From Chamaecyparis obtusa (Eukaryota > Streptophyta > Pinopsida > Cupressales > Cupressaceae): a stretch of 64,000 nucleotides of DNA. The translations under genes and the position numbers were made by a program. Positions within the stretch are counted from its first letter, which is position 1. The number at the start of each line of letters is the position of its first letter. The notes under the pieces are model-generated. The model had not been told where the DNA came from. It saw nothing but the letters and a program-made list of their open reading frames with translations, and ran no database searches. Positions 12,676 through 23,618 of this stretch are shown here, piece by piece. The stretch lies in the NCBI GenBank assembly GCA_027943335.1, contig BSBK01001578.1, positions 186,001 through 250,000 of the forward strand, written 5' to 3'.

Positions 12676-15600
12676 ATAAAATAACGAGACAATTGCTAGA
12701 TTGTGGTCTCAGTTCCAAAGAAAAGACGTTGAAAAATGTAATTGTCCTTGCAAAAAGTGTAAGGGCTTAAAGAATCAAAGAATTATAATCAAAACAACCC
12801 AGAGTCATTGTAGGCAATATGGTCACATTGAAGGGGGGTGCGATTTTCGTTGATTGGTGAATGTGGATTTCTAATTGGAGGAACATGGAGGTGTGAATAT
12901 CCAAGCCGACGATAATGCTCCCATGGAAGAAGATGATCTTGTGGCAGAGAACACAATTGAAGACAATGGTATTGGTGTAGTTGATAATGTGCCAAAGGAC
13001 ATGATTGAAGAAGATGGTATTGGCGTAGCTGATCAAGATGATCATGATGATGGTACTAGTGCATCTGATAATGATGATGAAGATGGTCTTGATATAGCTA
13101 TACTTGAGAAGGCATACGAGCCCCTATACCAAGGCTCCCAAACAACTCTTCTCTCCGCTATAGTGTTGTTGGTGAACTTCAAGGTTATGAATGGTTTATC
13201 CAATGTAGCAATGTCACGAATGCTAAGGTATGTCATTTTTGTCATCTTCAATGTTAGCATACCATTATGATTCATTATATTAACAATTCATTTTTTTTTT
13301 TGTAGGTTGATAGGTAAGTTTTTCTTACCACCATCAAACATTTTGCCTCGTTCGTACTAAGAATTATCTACCATTATGAATCAAATTGGAATGAAGTATC
13401 AAACAATACATGTATGTCCCAATGATCACATTCTATATCATAAACAACATGATTTTGCAATAGAATGCCCTGATTGTCATACTAGTAGATATCAATAAGA
13501 TCAAATAACAAAAAAGGTGCCTCACAAGAGTCTTTGGTACATTCCCATTATTCCACGTCTTCAATGATTATTCAGGTGGACTAGCTTGGCACAATTTATG
13601 GATTACCATGCACACAATAGAAGTCAAGATGACATTATGCGAATGCCTGTGGATAGTTCTGCATTTAAAGACATAGAAACAACATGGCCACACTTTAAAG
13701 AAGAACCTCGTAATCTCAAGATTTCAGTGGCAGTAGACGGTGTCAATCCATTTGGAGATATGAGATCTGTTTACTTAGTGTGGCCTATTTTTGTTATTAA
13801 CAATAACATTCCTCTTTGGATGTCCATAAAGAGGGAGCACATAATGTTGTCAATGATTGTACCAAGTATTTTTTCATTTAATAATTATGTAAATTAATTT
13901 ATAAACACTGCATCAAGATGGTCATAATAATTATGTAATATTTTTGTTCATTCAACTAGGTAAGTACCAAGTTAAAGATATGAATGTGTATATTGAGCCC
14001 CTTATTGATGAGTTGTTGATTTTATAGAATGAGATCACTATGTACGACATCTCTAGACCAATAGGACATAAAATTTTAATTCCATGCAATGCTTGTATGG
14101 ACAATACATGATGCCCCTGGGCTAACTCATTTTTGCGGTATGTTATATATTCATGTTAAGGTCACGTATTTTTGGTATGATATAGTGCTTACACATTATT
14201 GTTGTATGTTTAAGTTGTGCATGATAATTGTAAATGATCCAATTGTACGGTATCTTTTAGGTCTTCAGAAAAAGGGTAAATTCGCATGTTCAGTTTGTGG
14301 TCCAAAGATAAAATCTCGTCATTCAAGAAGTTTAGGAAATCAGGTGTTCGATGAGTTTAGGCACTTTCTCCACAATAATCATAAGTATCAAACTATCAAA
14401 AAATATGTTTTTAATGGGAAAGAAGAGACAACATCAAGACCACAAAGAATGACACCTCATCTATGGAAATTGGAATACAATAGACTAAATTGCCAAGGTA
14501 ATGTCATTCCATCTGATGATTTTTGTTTGAAATTTATATTTTGATATTGCCTTTTATTTACTAATGATGTTATTGATGCTCGCGAAGGACATCAAGGCAT
14601 TAATGACCAACTTCCTAGAGGAATAAAAAGTTATCCTAGTCAATTTAATAGGTAGTCGTACTACAAAGATCTCCCAATCGTGCATTTGTTTGATGCTATG
14701 CATATTGGAAAGAATGTAACAGAGACACTATAGAAAATATTGAATGGAAGGCGTGACAAAGAAAAAATTGCCAAAATTTGTAATGACATTCATGAATCCA
14801 ATCATGCACCGAAAACTTTCATTGAATCAAATAGCAATGGAGACCGCATAAATATGAGTGCCCTTCCTTGGTTATTAACTGAGCAGCAAAGTGATGCATT
14901 AAAATAAGTCATAAAAAAAAAAAAAAAAATTCCAACAGGATTTGTTGCAAATATAAGCAGTCTTGTATCAAAGAAAGGTGATTTTGGGTGAGGGTTGAAA
15001 ACACATGATTGGAATACCTTTGTCAAGGTAAGTCATGTTCTCTATTTATAATATATTTGTAAAATTGGATGTACTTTTTATTGTATTATTTTATAATATA
15101 TTGAAAATATCATTTTTTAATCATTGCAGTGTGTCCTACCTCTATCCCTACTAGACCAATTTGACAACAGTGTTAAACAAGTTATATACGATCTTGGAGA
15201 ATACATGAGATTAGAAGTGTTATTTCTTAGACTTGTACATATATTATATTTATGACTTTCTTTACTTTTTATGTAATTTATTGTATATTTTTATCTAAAA
15301 TCTTGTTTATATGTTCTTGCAAGTTGAATCTCTTTTAGGTGGTTATCATCTAAAGAAATTGATAAAAAAGATATTACCTATTGCAAGAGAAAAATTCTCT
15401 AGCTTATGTGTGAAATGCAAAAGTGTCTACCTCCAACTTTTTTCAATGCTCAAGAACACTATCTTATACATCAAGTTGAGGAGATTGAATTATGTGGACC
15501 TGTACAAACTAAGTCAATGGGGATGGTTGAGAGGCACTTGAAATTTGTAAAGGGCTTGGTTCGACAAAGAGCACATCCTGAGGGTTATATGGTAGAGGGA

Positions 15601-16875
15601 TATATGGTATACCAGACCACGGTGTACATTAGTGAATATCTTGCCAAGTTTGCAGCAAATATCTATGTAGATCGCATTTGGGATCCCAACTCTATTAACA
15701 AATTTGAAGTTGAGTACTTGATGGGGAAAGGTACATTGAAGAAAGTGAGAGGTAATTATACAATGTTATTCTAGTTTATTAATTCTTATAGATCTTCAAT
15801 ATAAGTTTTTTCTAAGCGGTCTATTTGTTTTCTTTACAGTTGGTCGTGAGTGGGATGCACTACATTTGTATATTGCAAACAATCTTGATTGGATGATGGA
15901 ATGGATTCAACAATCTCAAGAAAATGGTCGCTCATTAACATGGGATGGTGTTGAATCATTGGTTAAAGAAGCTCATCATAATGGAGATCCTAATGTTACA
16001 CCAATGGTACTTGATCTAGCATATAGTTTAAGAGGTAGAAAGGTACATATAAGTTTACTAACCATAACCCATAAGTTTAATATCAACTCACAAATCAATG
16101 CAAATAATCTTGATATGTTTGAATAATTACAAATCAAACACCACAAAGCTATGTACTACCATGACCGTAAATTTCGCATAAAAAAGTTAGACGACATGAA
16201 GAAAACTTGTGATTATGTAATAAGTACAGTCTTCGAGGTCACTAATATTTCATCTAGAAATGGCATACATCCTCAACAATCTGAAAATTGATACTATGGC
16301 ATTTTGGATGATATACTTGAGTACGACTTTAATTCATTCAAATTAATTTTATTTGTTGTCAAATGGTACAAGCAACAGCTGAATCAAAATGATTCTGATA
16401 GGACTGTTATTGAACATGATAGTGGATTTACAATGATTAATACAAGGTCATTTGAGTCAGTTGGAGATGAACCCTATGTTCTTCCAAGCCAATGTGAGCC
16501 AGTGTTTTACTTTGTCATTCCACATAAACCGGGTTGGTCATTTTCAACATTATTAGACATGATCCAAGAGGAAGGCCGGTAAAGTATAATGTGATGGAAG
16601 AAGAAGATACTGAAGAATCAAAAAATGAAGCAAATGATGATCATGGATGGCTGTTACATAATGAAGAAGAAGAAGAAGAAAATGATGATGATTCTAATGA
16701 TGTTGACGATGGTGACGATCATGATCATGGTGATGAAGATGGTGTTGATCAAGATGATGGTCATGATGATGATGGTGATGATGATGGTGATGATGATGAT
16801 GCTAGTAGTCATGATGATGATGATGATGATGATGATAGTCATGATGATGACATGGATGGGGAGGATGATCAATAA
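12676..16875 (+). pseudogene. TNP2-type CACTA transposase gene, copy 1 (Transposase_21 + DUF4218 + DUF4216), degraded
   Basis: Exons by comparison with copy 2: about 12676-13227 (exons 1 and 2 joined), 13306-13865, 13960-14137, 14261-14497, 14588-15027, 15130-15751, 15840-16042 and about 16133-16875. The N-terminus has a CPCKKC...HCRQYGHIEGG motif resembling the transposase-associated zinc module. The core (13306-15027) has TNP2 signatures: VDGVNPFG, YIEPLIDEL, LVWTIHDAPG, CSVCGP, and LFDAMHIGKNV near 14690. DUF4218 (15400-15750) shows VEEIELCGPV and VERHLK. DUF4216 (16140-16560) shows YYGILDDILEYD and a GFTMINT strand. An Asp-rich tail ends at 16875. The putative catalytic DG at about 13737 is retained, unlike in copy 2. 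Damage includes TAG/TAA/TGA stops (for example near 13359, 13496, 13566 and 14028), a 2-bp deletion near 14066, a frameshift near 16540 and a lost acceptor before the last exon. Confidence 0.88.
16654..16875 (+). repeat. GAT/GAA trinucleotide tract encoding the acidic transposase tail
   Basis: An imperfect (GAT)n and (GAA)n tract, in frame with the DUF4216 exon, encodes a Glu then Asp-rich C-terminus with scattered His and Gly, ending ...DGEDDQ-stop. Copy 2 has the equivalent at 57970-58226 with a GGT expansion. Met- and Ile-rich ORFs in other frames are shadows of this repeat. Confidence 0.85.
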
Positions 16876-16879
16876 CATG

Positions 16880-17204
16880 ATCAATGAAATAATCATGTAT
16901 GTCAAGGTATGATTAATGTCACGTATGAATTATTGATTTATTCATAGAAATTTGAATTAAGTTATTATGTGTTGAACTCTATAGTCATGAAGTATATTTT
17001 ACATCATGTAAATTTTGTCTTCTATGTAATTTTTAGCTTACATATCATGTAATTTTTGGCTAACTTAAGATAAATGATTTACATATGCAGGAAATTTAAC
17101 ACCTTTGACATGGATTGACAGGTATAATTTATTATTTGGCTTCCTTCTCTTTAGTCATCAAAATATATAGATCCTACTATGTCTCTCATTTGATGGATTG
17201 CAAG
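16880..17204. other. Spacer between transposase gene and SET gene, copy 1
   Basis: Non-coding. It matches the corresponding spacer of copy 2 around aaatttaacMcctttg and a short acatggat..ag|gtata segment (17107-17122 here, 58633-58648 in copy 2). That segment could be a tiny first exon of the downstream gene carrying an ATG, but the reading frame is not secure. Confidence 0.35.
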
Positions 17205-17347
17205 TATCACCAAATAGGTATTTGTTTGATCCGTCTTCCTCAAGTGAGGAAAATGCGGGAATAGAAGACAAAAGTGAGACATCTATTAGGTCTAAAATAG
17301 GGAGATCAACTAGAGGTTAAAAGATTAGAAGAAAATTTGATAAATGA

Positions 17348-17947
17348 ATGCAATTTTTCCTTGATGAGGGGGGGTCATGTTCTTATGATAATGAGACCAA
17401 AGGTGATAGGAAGGTTCCCTTAAGGTACACACATCTTCAGAAAGAATGGGTACCCAAGGAACTACCACCAGATAACACTGATTTTTCTGTTAACGAAAGG
17501 ATATATCACATAGCTCCATCTTCATTACATGGTTTGGGCTTATTTTCCATGGATGGCATAAAGGTCAGTTATAATCAAGTTGTTGAATTGATGGAGTATG
17601 TAGGGCTTTATTACAATTACAATAATTAGATGCAGATTGTACAATATAAAAAAAGTATGCGTAGGTATGCATTGTCAACAAATTATATACAATGCAAAGA
17701 AAATGATCAAACTAAAAGGCTCACTATGTATATTGATGGAAGGCCAAAAGTAATAGGGAATATTGTAGGTTTTATAAATAGTTCTCGACCTGTGTCAACT
17801 AATAAGTGGCCGAATTGTATATTTGAGGCATGTGAGGAAAATCGTGTATTTGTATGTGCGATAAAATCAATAAGTGCAGGGGAAGAGCTTCTGATAGATT
17901 ACAATTTAAATCGTGTAGATTCAAAAAAATTCCCTATCATGGGACTA
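17348..17947 (+). pseudogene. SET-domain exon of CACTA copy 1
   Basis: The frame runs from a region containing VPLRYTHLQKEW through the SET fold. APSSLHGLGLFS corresponds to the N-terminal GxG motif, MEYVGLYYNY to the following E-Y-G strand region, MYIDGRPKVIGNIVGFINSS to the pseudoknot segment, and NCIFE, VFVCAIKSISAGEELLIDY to the C-terminal motif with its conserved Tyr. SET proteins (PF00856) transfer methyl groups from S-adenosylmethionine to lysine, usually on histones. The usual N-H-S of the cofactor/active-site motif is N-S-S here and N-S-T in copy 2. There is no pre-SET or post-SET Cys cluster. Apart from one TAG (17627, a Trp codon in copy 2) the exon is open. Methyltransferase activity is not shown by sequence alone. 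Confidence 0.8.
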
Positions 17948-19427
17948 GTAAGTATAACATTTAAACCAATTGCCTCCAATGTACAATCTATTGTTTTATT
18001 AATAATTTTTTTTGGTAAGTTTATTACTTTCATTTCACTTCTGATTGCTAAGAATTACTAATCTTTGTCACAGGGCGACATGGATCCACCTCAAGATACA
18101 AGCAGGGATGTTCCTCACAGTACAACTTCTTCACCAAAGGTAAACCTTAATTAGTATAATTCTACAAATTATATAGAAACAAATGTCATATTATTATGCT
18201 CTTTTCTTTATGGCTTTGGAGTTATTTTGATAGAATTTTTCTAATATCAATGTCACAACTTGATGCTTATTGATAGAGAAAAGAAAAAATGGCAGCAGAT
18301 CAATTGTGATCTGAAGTTGAGGTGGCATTTATAGATGACCTCGGATCTAACTCTAACTATGTATTCATGGCTAGTCAAATAAAAAGTAAATATGGTAAAG
18401 AAATTCTTAACCTTATAATGGAACCAAACAAAAATTAGGAGATAGAGGAACTCAGACAAGAATTGGAACGTAGAGTCAATTGTATTAATGTAAGGAGTAA
18501 TTAATCTTAAGAAATAATTAAAGTTCAATAGATGTTTATATTTTATACTATCTCATGGATCATGATCTAAAATATGATGTGTTCTTCTTACAGGATTATT
18601 TGAAATCTGTGAATCGTGGTCAATATCGTGAGGGTTGTAGTACCGCACAGCCTTCTTGTAAATAATCCTTAAACCTTTAACCATTCATTTAACCTTAATT
18701 TGTATCCATTATTGACTCAACTTATGTTTGGGATGCTTCTAGTACCTCATTCAATCTTTATCCATTGCAAATGTCTTTGCTAACAATGTATTCTTCAACT
18801 CATGATGAAGTGCAGACGACTCCTTCAATCAACATTCTGCTATCGGTGGCTGCATTGTCCGCAACAAGGTACTTGTAGACATCTTCCTCCGTACTAGCTA
18901 CAACTGGTAAAACCTTATTTTTCTATATTTATTTATGTGCTAATCATGCATTGATTATTTTTCTTATGTGAATTTTATACATTGCATGGACCTGTTTTGT
19001 GCACTAATAGATACACCTACACCCAGTACAAGAACAGATCAAACCAGTACTAGTGAAGATTGACGATTTCCTGGATCAGTCTGTGTTACTAGTACTGGTT
19101 CGTTTATGGGGATATTATTGTTGAACAAGAACAATATGTTTCCGTTAAAAGTACCAAAGCTTCCAGGTGCTTTAAAATTGTTATTATTTACAGTGTAATT
19201 GTAGTTTACTTATACATAACTTGTTTTGGATTGATAATCCCATGATATTTTGTAGGAAATGATGCTTTTTATGATCATCTTTTTGAAATGACATTGAAGC
19301 TATTTGGGCCCACCATACGTAAAAGGTATGTAGCTTCATAATTTATTGGTACAATATTTTTCTTGTCTTCCATTTATTGTACTATATTAAAGTAATGATA
19401 TCCAACAATTTTGTTCTTTCTAAAAAG

Positions 19428-19888
19428 GTGGAATGAACAGGATGTTGACTTAAAAAATTAGCTCATTAAATCTTTAGGGACTTCTTTGGAAAAAAAACTT
19501 TTGACAGTGTCATGATTATTAAAAAAGCATCCAAACATATAAAGACTGTGAGGGACCAATATAGAAGGGCTCTAAAGGATAACCCAAAGTACGAGCGTCC
19601 TCCTATGATTCCACCGATGGAGTGGAATGAAATAATGGAAGATGCAAAAGAGAAAAGGCTAAAGGGTAGTGGAATTCAACTAGAATATGACAAAAGAAGG
19701 TATGTCGTGATAGTATTAAGTAGAATGTAATCATGCACTAATTAGTGATCTTTGTATATATACAATCTAACATGTTTCAAACTTTTCATAGACTGCAAGA
19801 CACATCAAAAGCCACACAAGCGAGATTAACAAAGGTTGGCCAACACAAACTTGGCTCTGGTAGCTATATGAAACTTCACTCTTGACTT
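19428..19888 (+). pseudogene. Transposase_24-like (Ptta/En/Spm) exons, copy 1
   Basis: The motif order matches plant Ptta/En/Spm transposase (PF03004): DQYRRALKDNPKYERPPMIP, then a W-N-E helix, AKEKRLKG, and in the next exon a T-x-ARL segment ending GQHKLGSGSYMKL. Copy 2 has the same (NPKYERSPFI, RDWNEF, AKEKGD, LGSSGY). In En/Spm-type elements this class is associated with the accessory DNA-binding protein. The first part (19428-19515) contains a TAG and a probable frameshift. Confidence 0.62.
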
Positions 19889-20719
19889 GTAAGTAGCAGC
19901 ATTGGAATTTCATATCAAATTTTTATATATAAGGTTGCAAACAATTTTGTTTAATCAAATCATACATGTAAAAGTGACGATATTTAACAAAAAATGCAGG
20001 GCATGGAATTCAATGTAGAGCCCACGGATGAAGAGAAGAGAATAGCCTTGAAGGAAGGCTATAAAGTCGTGGATGCATGCCTACACCAAGAATCCAAAAG
20101 CCACAACGAAGAATCTTCTGCTCCAGATGAGACACAGGTAAATTGGTCAAATGAAAAGTAAATCAAATTGAATAGTTAGTTTCGAACATAAATTGACTAT
20201 TTCATGATAACAATGTGCATGACATTTCACTACAGCCTTCAAATCCTATCATAGAACCTAGGCGTGAGGAAGGCCATGATGTGCATCACAATGTTGGAGG
20301 TATTAATTTGCTATTGGAAATAAATTATGTAATTATTAATAGAATTTAACATCTTTAATTACAATTGGTCCTGTAACCTTTTTTTGAATATTTTAGAGCA
20401 TGTTGAGCATGTTGAGGTGGCAGAAGATCAAAATGTTATTGTACATGATGATGTGGGATTGTCAGGTAAAGAAAAATGCATGTTATGTTCTACTGGTTAA
20501 TGAAATACATGTAACAGTAAAATAAAGTATGTGAATTTAACCCATTTACTTGTTATTACAATAGACCCCCCTTTAGTGCAGCAATGTCATCCTCCTTGAG
20601 ACATGAGGAAGTATCATAATTTGATATCACAACCACAAGAGGAGGAAGATAATATATTTGATGCTCCTCTCAGCCTTTACATAAATAAGAAATCTAAGAA
20701 AAACCCAAAAAAGAAATGA

Positions 20720-21110
20720 TTTCTTAAAAATGCTCTTTAATAAAAACTTGTTTGATTAACTTTGTTGGATAATGAAAGAACGTTGTTTTAAGTAATTATC
20801 TATGAATGTTGTGTATTAATATTGAATTATATGTCATGTTAATGAATATTGTTATGTATTAATGAATTCTTGATTAGTGTTGCGTATTAATGAATGTTAT
20901 ATCATATTAATGAATGTTATGTGATTGTATTGATTGAATGTTATAGTTCATAAATGGATAAATGAAGTGTGTAGTTAGATGTTAGTGGGGAATTTAGATT
21001 GATGTTAGGGGGAAGGGGGGTGAGGCTAGATGAGCTTCCACCTTCACACGGTTGGCCTTGTTAAGTAAAGAATATTAAAGTATTATCGAAACCAAGTGAA
21101 GCTCAAACTA
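20720..21110 (+). other. Conserved 3' region after the SET gene, with TAATGAATGTT repeats
   Basis: Matches 62485-62870 of copy 2: tandem variants of ttaatgaatgttgtg, then a G-rich patch (ttagggggaaggggggtgagg) and agcttccacc..cacg.ggttggccttgtt. The match ends near 21105/62870. Beyond that the two copies are unrelated, which marks the left border of the captured DNA in each. It is probably the 3' UTR and polyadenylation region. Confidence 0.65.
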
Positions 21111-22700
21111 ACATACCTTCATTATTTAATCAATTCAATTCATTCTAGGTCTTTGCTCATAAGTGCATTTTGAATGTGTCATTGTCAAGCAACTATCAAA
21201 TAAAAAACTAGAAGGGCCAATAGTCAACTGCTCATTGTCATTTTCTGGCATGATTTGGCTTCATTTTGTGTAAGTATTCTCGTATTGAATGCGTCAAACT
21301 CTCTTGGCCTAATGTGGATTATTTCATTGGTTTATATTTTTGAGTAGGTGAAGTGTTAAATAAGTTCCTATCTTCCATTCTTAATTCGTTCAAACTGCAG
21401 GAGGGCCTGATAGATATACTCAACATAGAATTGACTGCTAGTCTGGGCAATTGAGCACACTAACTCTTTGGCTTGAGAGAAAGAGTTCGGTAATGTTGTT
21501 TCTGGAGACCTGTGTAATTTTCCTTAGTGGCCTCTTTTTTTTAATAGGTTATTTTTATATATATGTAGTGTCCATTTTTTTTTAATATAGATTCTTTTTG
21601 TGTATATGCTAGTGCTATGGAACCTAAATAAATAATTATAAATGTAATAGATAATGTATACGATGAAAGAATTGATGTACCACATGTAAACCAAAATCCA
21701 TGCTTAATGCCATTTTGTGCAGTTTCTCAGTGTTTGACTCAAGTTATAATACAAAAAAATTGATCCATATAAAGTGTACTAAAATTTTAATCTAGTGCAA
21801 TGAAGTCTGTTTCATTGTTAATAGACGATATATGTAGTCATGAGATTTCAAATATGTGATTGTTTCTTGTTCTTATTTTCAGAAAAATGAGTTTGTCTAT
21901 TAGCATATCATATTTGCTATTTTGGTTGGAATTTTTTGTTTTAAGCTCCTAATGTTTACGACAATTCACTTTGGTCTAAATGTTAGTATATTTCAGATTT
22001 TATCTAGGAATGAAAAAACTATAGAAGACTTTCAAACTAAGCACAGAATAAGAGAAATGATTAAGAGGAAGGAATGATATTACCCGTATTTGATATCACC
22101 CTTAGATCTAATCCAGCTAGATCAGCATCCTACTTTTTTAATGTCTTTAATCTGATGTTTACTTTGGCCTAATATCGGATAAATGCCAATGAAATTATGT
22201 CTCAATTTCTGCTCCAGAATTTTGCTCCTATGAATGATGCACTTAAGATTGAGTTTCGTAGTCCTTATGGTGAAATCTTTGCTCCACTATGGAAGATTTG
22301 GATGCATTTAATTTCACTACTTCTTTAATAATTCGTTGTTGCTGGTTTCTCTATTAGTGTTTCTTGGCAGAAGAAACATGTAGTGTCTTTGGTGGTCTTC
22401 TCTCAAGAATCGACCTCCTATATGTAGGAGCCAAGAGGTGATTTTCCAAAGGGGCTAACCTGATTTAGAATTCCAAGCAGGCCGACTTGGGCCCAAACAA
22501 ATAAACTAAAGCATAACTCAAATTTCATAAATAATAGATATTAAATATATTACATATTTAATATCATTATTTATATATCGATATTTCTATTCTCTCAACA
22601 AGGTAAGTATATTGTTTGGTGCCATTATATTTTCTGTCAAGGCCACAATCTTAACACTAAAAACTAACAACTTTCTCATGAGTTAAATACCAAAATGAAA
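21111..22700. other. Unassigned DNA between the element 3' region and the captured genes
   Basis: No family recognised on either strand. It may be intron or further captured host DNA. A 22210-22300 segment has modest coding character, but I cannot name it. Confidence 0.35.
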
Positions 22701-22734
22701 CACATTGATTGTATGTCCACTCCACATGCCCACT

Positions 22735-23039
22735 TGTCGTTGCCCTCTAAAAAATTGACTTAGATTAGCCATATGTTGCCTCACCTGTTTGAGGTAAGCC
22801 AAACTCTGTCCAATTCTCTTAACAATGGTACATATCCGTCCAAGTGCAACAACCTTCAAAGATTTGTAGTAGTAAAGAGAATCCCCATATTTTATCAACC
22901 TAACATAGTCTTTGGCCACTTTGGCAATGAGATTGCGAGCAATATTGATCTAGCCAAGGGTCAGCTTGTAGTGATCTTTATCATATAAAAAATTTAGCAG
23001 ATCTCCATAAAATGGATGCACATCATCTTGGCAGGAGAA
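22735..23039 (-). pseudogene. NOG1: Captured fragment of NOG1 (nucleolar GTP-binding protein 1)
   Basis: On the minus strand, from about 23035 down, the translation contains [20 protein letters not shown], then [40 protein letters not shown] and RQHMANL. This is the N-terminal helical region of NOG1, a conserved GTPase of 60S ribosomal subunit assembly, just upstream of where its G1 (P-loop) motif would begin. The GTPase domain is absent and the match fades near 22735. One TAG replaces a Gln after the KDHYKLTLG segment. It lies immediately downstream of, and on the same strand as, the CDC48 fragment. It is a captured piece, not a functional gene. Confidence 0.8.
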
Positions 23040-23618
23040 ATCAAAATTTAGAACCAAAGCCTCGAGATTGCTATAGTGTTTGTGCAAAGGCTTGATACTT
23101 TTGAATATCAGCATCACTGACACTTTTTCGGGCATATTTCATTGACTCCTCAAAATGAGAAACCTTTATTTCAGCTACCTCATCACTATCATCCTCATCC
23201 ATTACCTCGGGGTTCTCATTTCTTTTTATTTCACGTTCAATATCCTGTAAAAGTGCAGAGGAAAGAGAACATGACAAATTGAAATAATAAGATACAAGTT
23301 GAGGAAAATTGAATCAAAAAATGTAAAATTATAACAAACCAGTTCAAAAAAAACCATTAAGAAATTCATAACCAAATCTAGTTTGCAAAAGCTGCCACAA
23401 TTAAAACTCACCTTCTCAATATTTTCTCTAATAGCATACTTGCAAGCCCGCTGATAAATCTCTGTCATATTAGCTCCATTGAATCCTTGGGCATAATGGG
23501 CCATGCCATTAGGTATAATGAAAACTATTTTCTTGGCTATCATACCATCCATCTCCGTCAACAACTGGTTAAGGACTCTGTCCACAAGACCACTAGCATC
23601 CCCAACACTGGTTCCATG
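23040..23618 (-). pseudogene. CDC48: Captured 3' fragment of CDC48 (p97/VCP AAA+ ATPase)
   Basis: Two exons on the minus strand. Exon 23618-23412 encodes [20 protein letters not shown] in the D2 ATPase region. It then lacks the stretch expected after VFIIPNG and resumes at [20 protein letters not shown] and YAIRENIEK, followed by a GT donor. Exon 23244-23040 begins after an AG acceptor with [18 protein letters not shown] and continues [20 protein letters not shown] to the C-terminal QSRGFGSKF, followed by a stop. The sensor/arginine-finger segment is deleted and a TAG precedes QSRGFG. CDC48 is the ubiquitin-dependent segregase of plant cells. Here only an internally deleted tail is present, fused to NOG1 sequence. 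Confidence 0.88.

Larger units (their letters stand above)
17205..20719 (+). pseudogene. CACTA-borne SET-domain / Transposase_24-like gene, copy 1, degraded
   Basis: A train of about 13 exon-like blocks conserved with copy 2, most with GT..AG borders. Approximate limits are 17205-17947 (SET), 18074-18139, 18277-18489 (charged, coil-like), 18594-18662, 18800-18908, 19011-19166, 19256-19325, 19428-19699 (Transposase_24-like), 19792-19888, 20000-20137, 20236-20299, 20397-20466 and 20566-20719, ending with a Lys-rich tail and TGA. The conserved order in both copies suggests one gene. No transcript is available, so SET and Transposase_24 could belong to separate transcripts. Stops occur at about 17320, 17344, 17627, 18308, 18436 and 19459. 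The acceptor of the first block is mutated (ttgcaagt here, ttgcaggac in copy 2). The start codon is not identified. Confidence 0.7.

Noticed and set aside
14915..14935. Poly-A run as evidence of a retroposed gene end
   Set aside because: It lies within the TNP2 exon where copy 2 has a shorter A-run (caaaaaaatac-like). It is an expanded homopolymer, not a 3' end.
20720..21110. The G-rich patch and ATGAATG repeats as a separate satellite
   Set aside because: They occur at the same place in both CACTA copies and are better explained as the 3' region of the second gene.
22773..22988. Plus-strand ORFs over the captured NOG1/CDC48 region
   Set aside because: The minus-strand reading matches conserved NOG1 and CDC48 text, so the plus ORFs are shadows.
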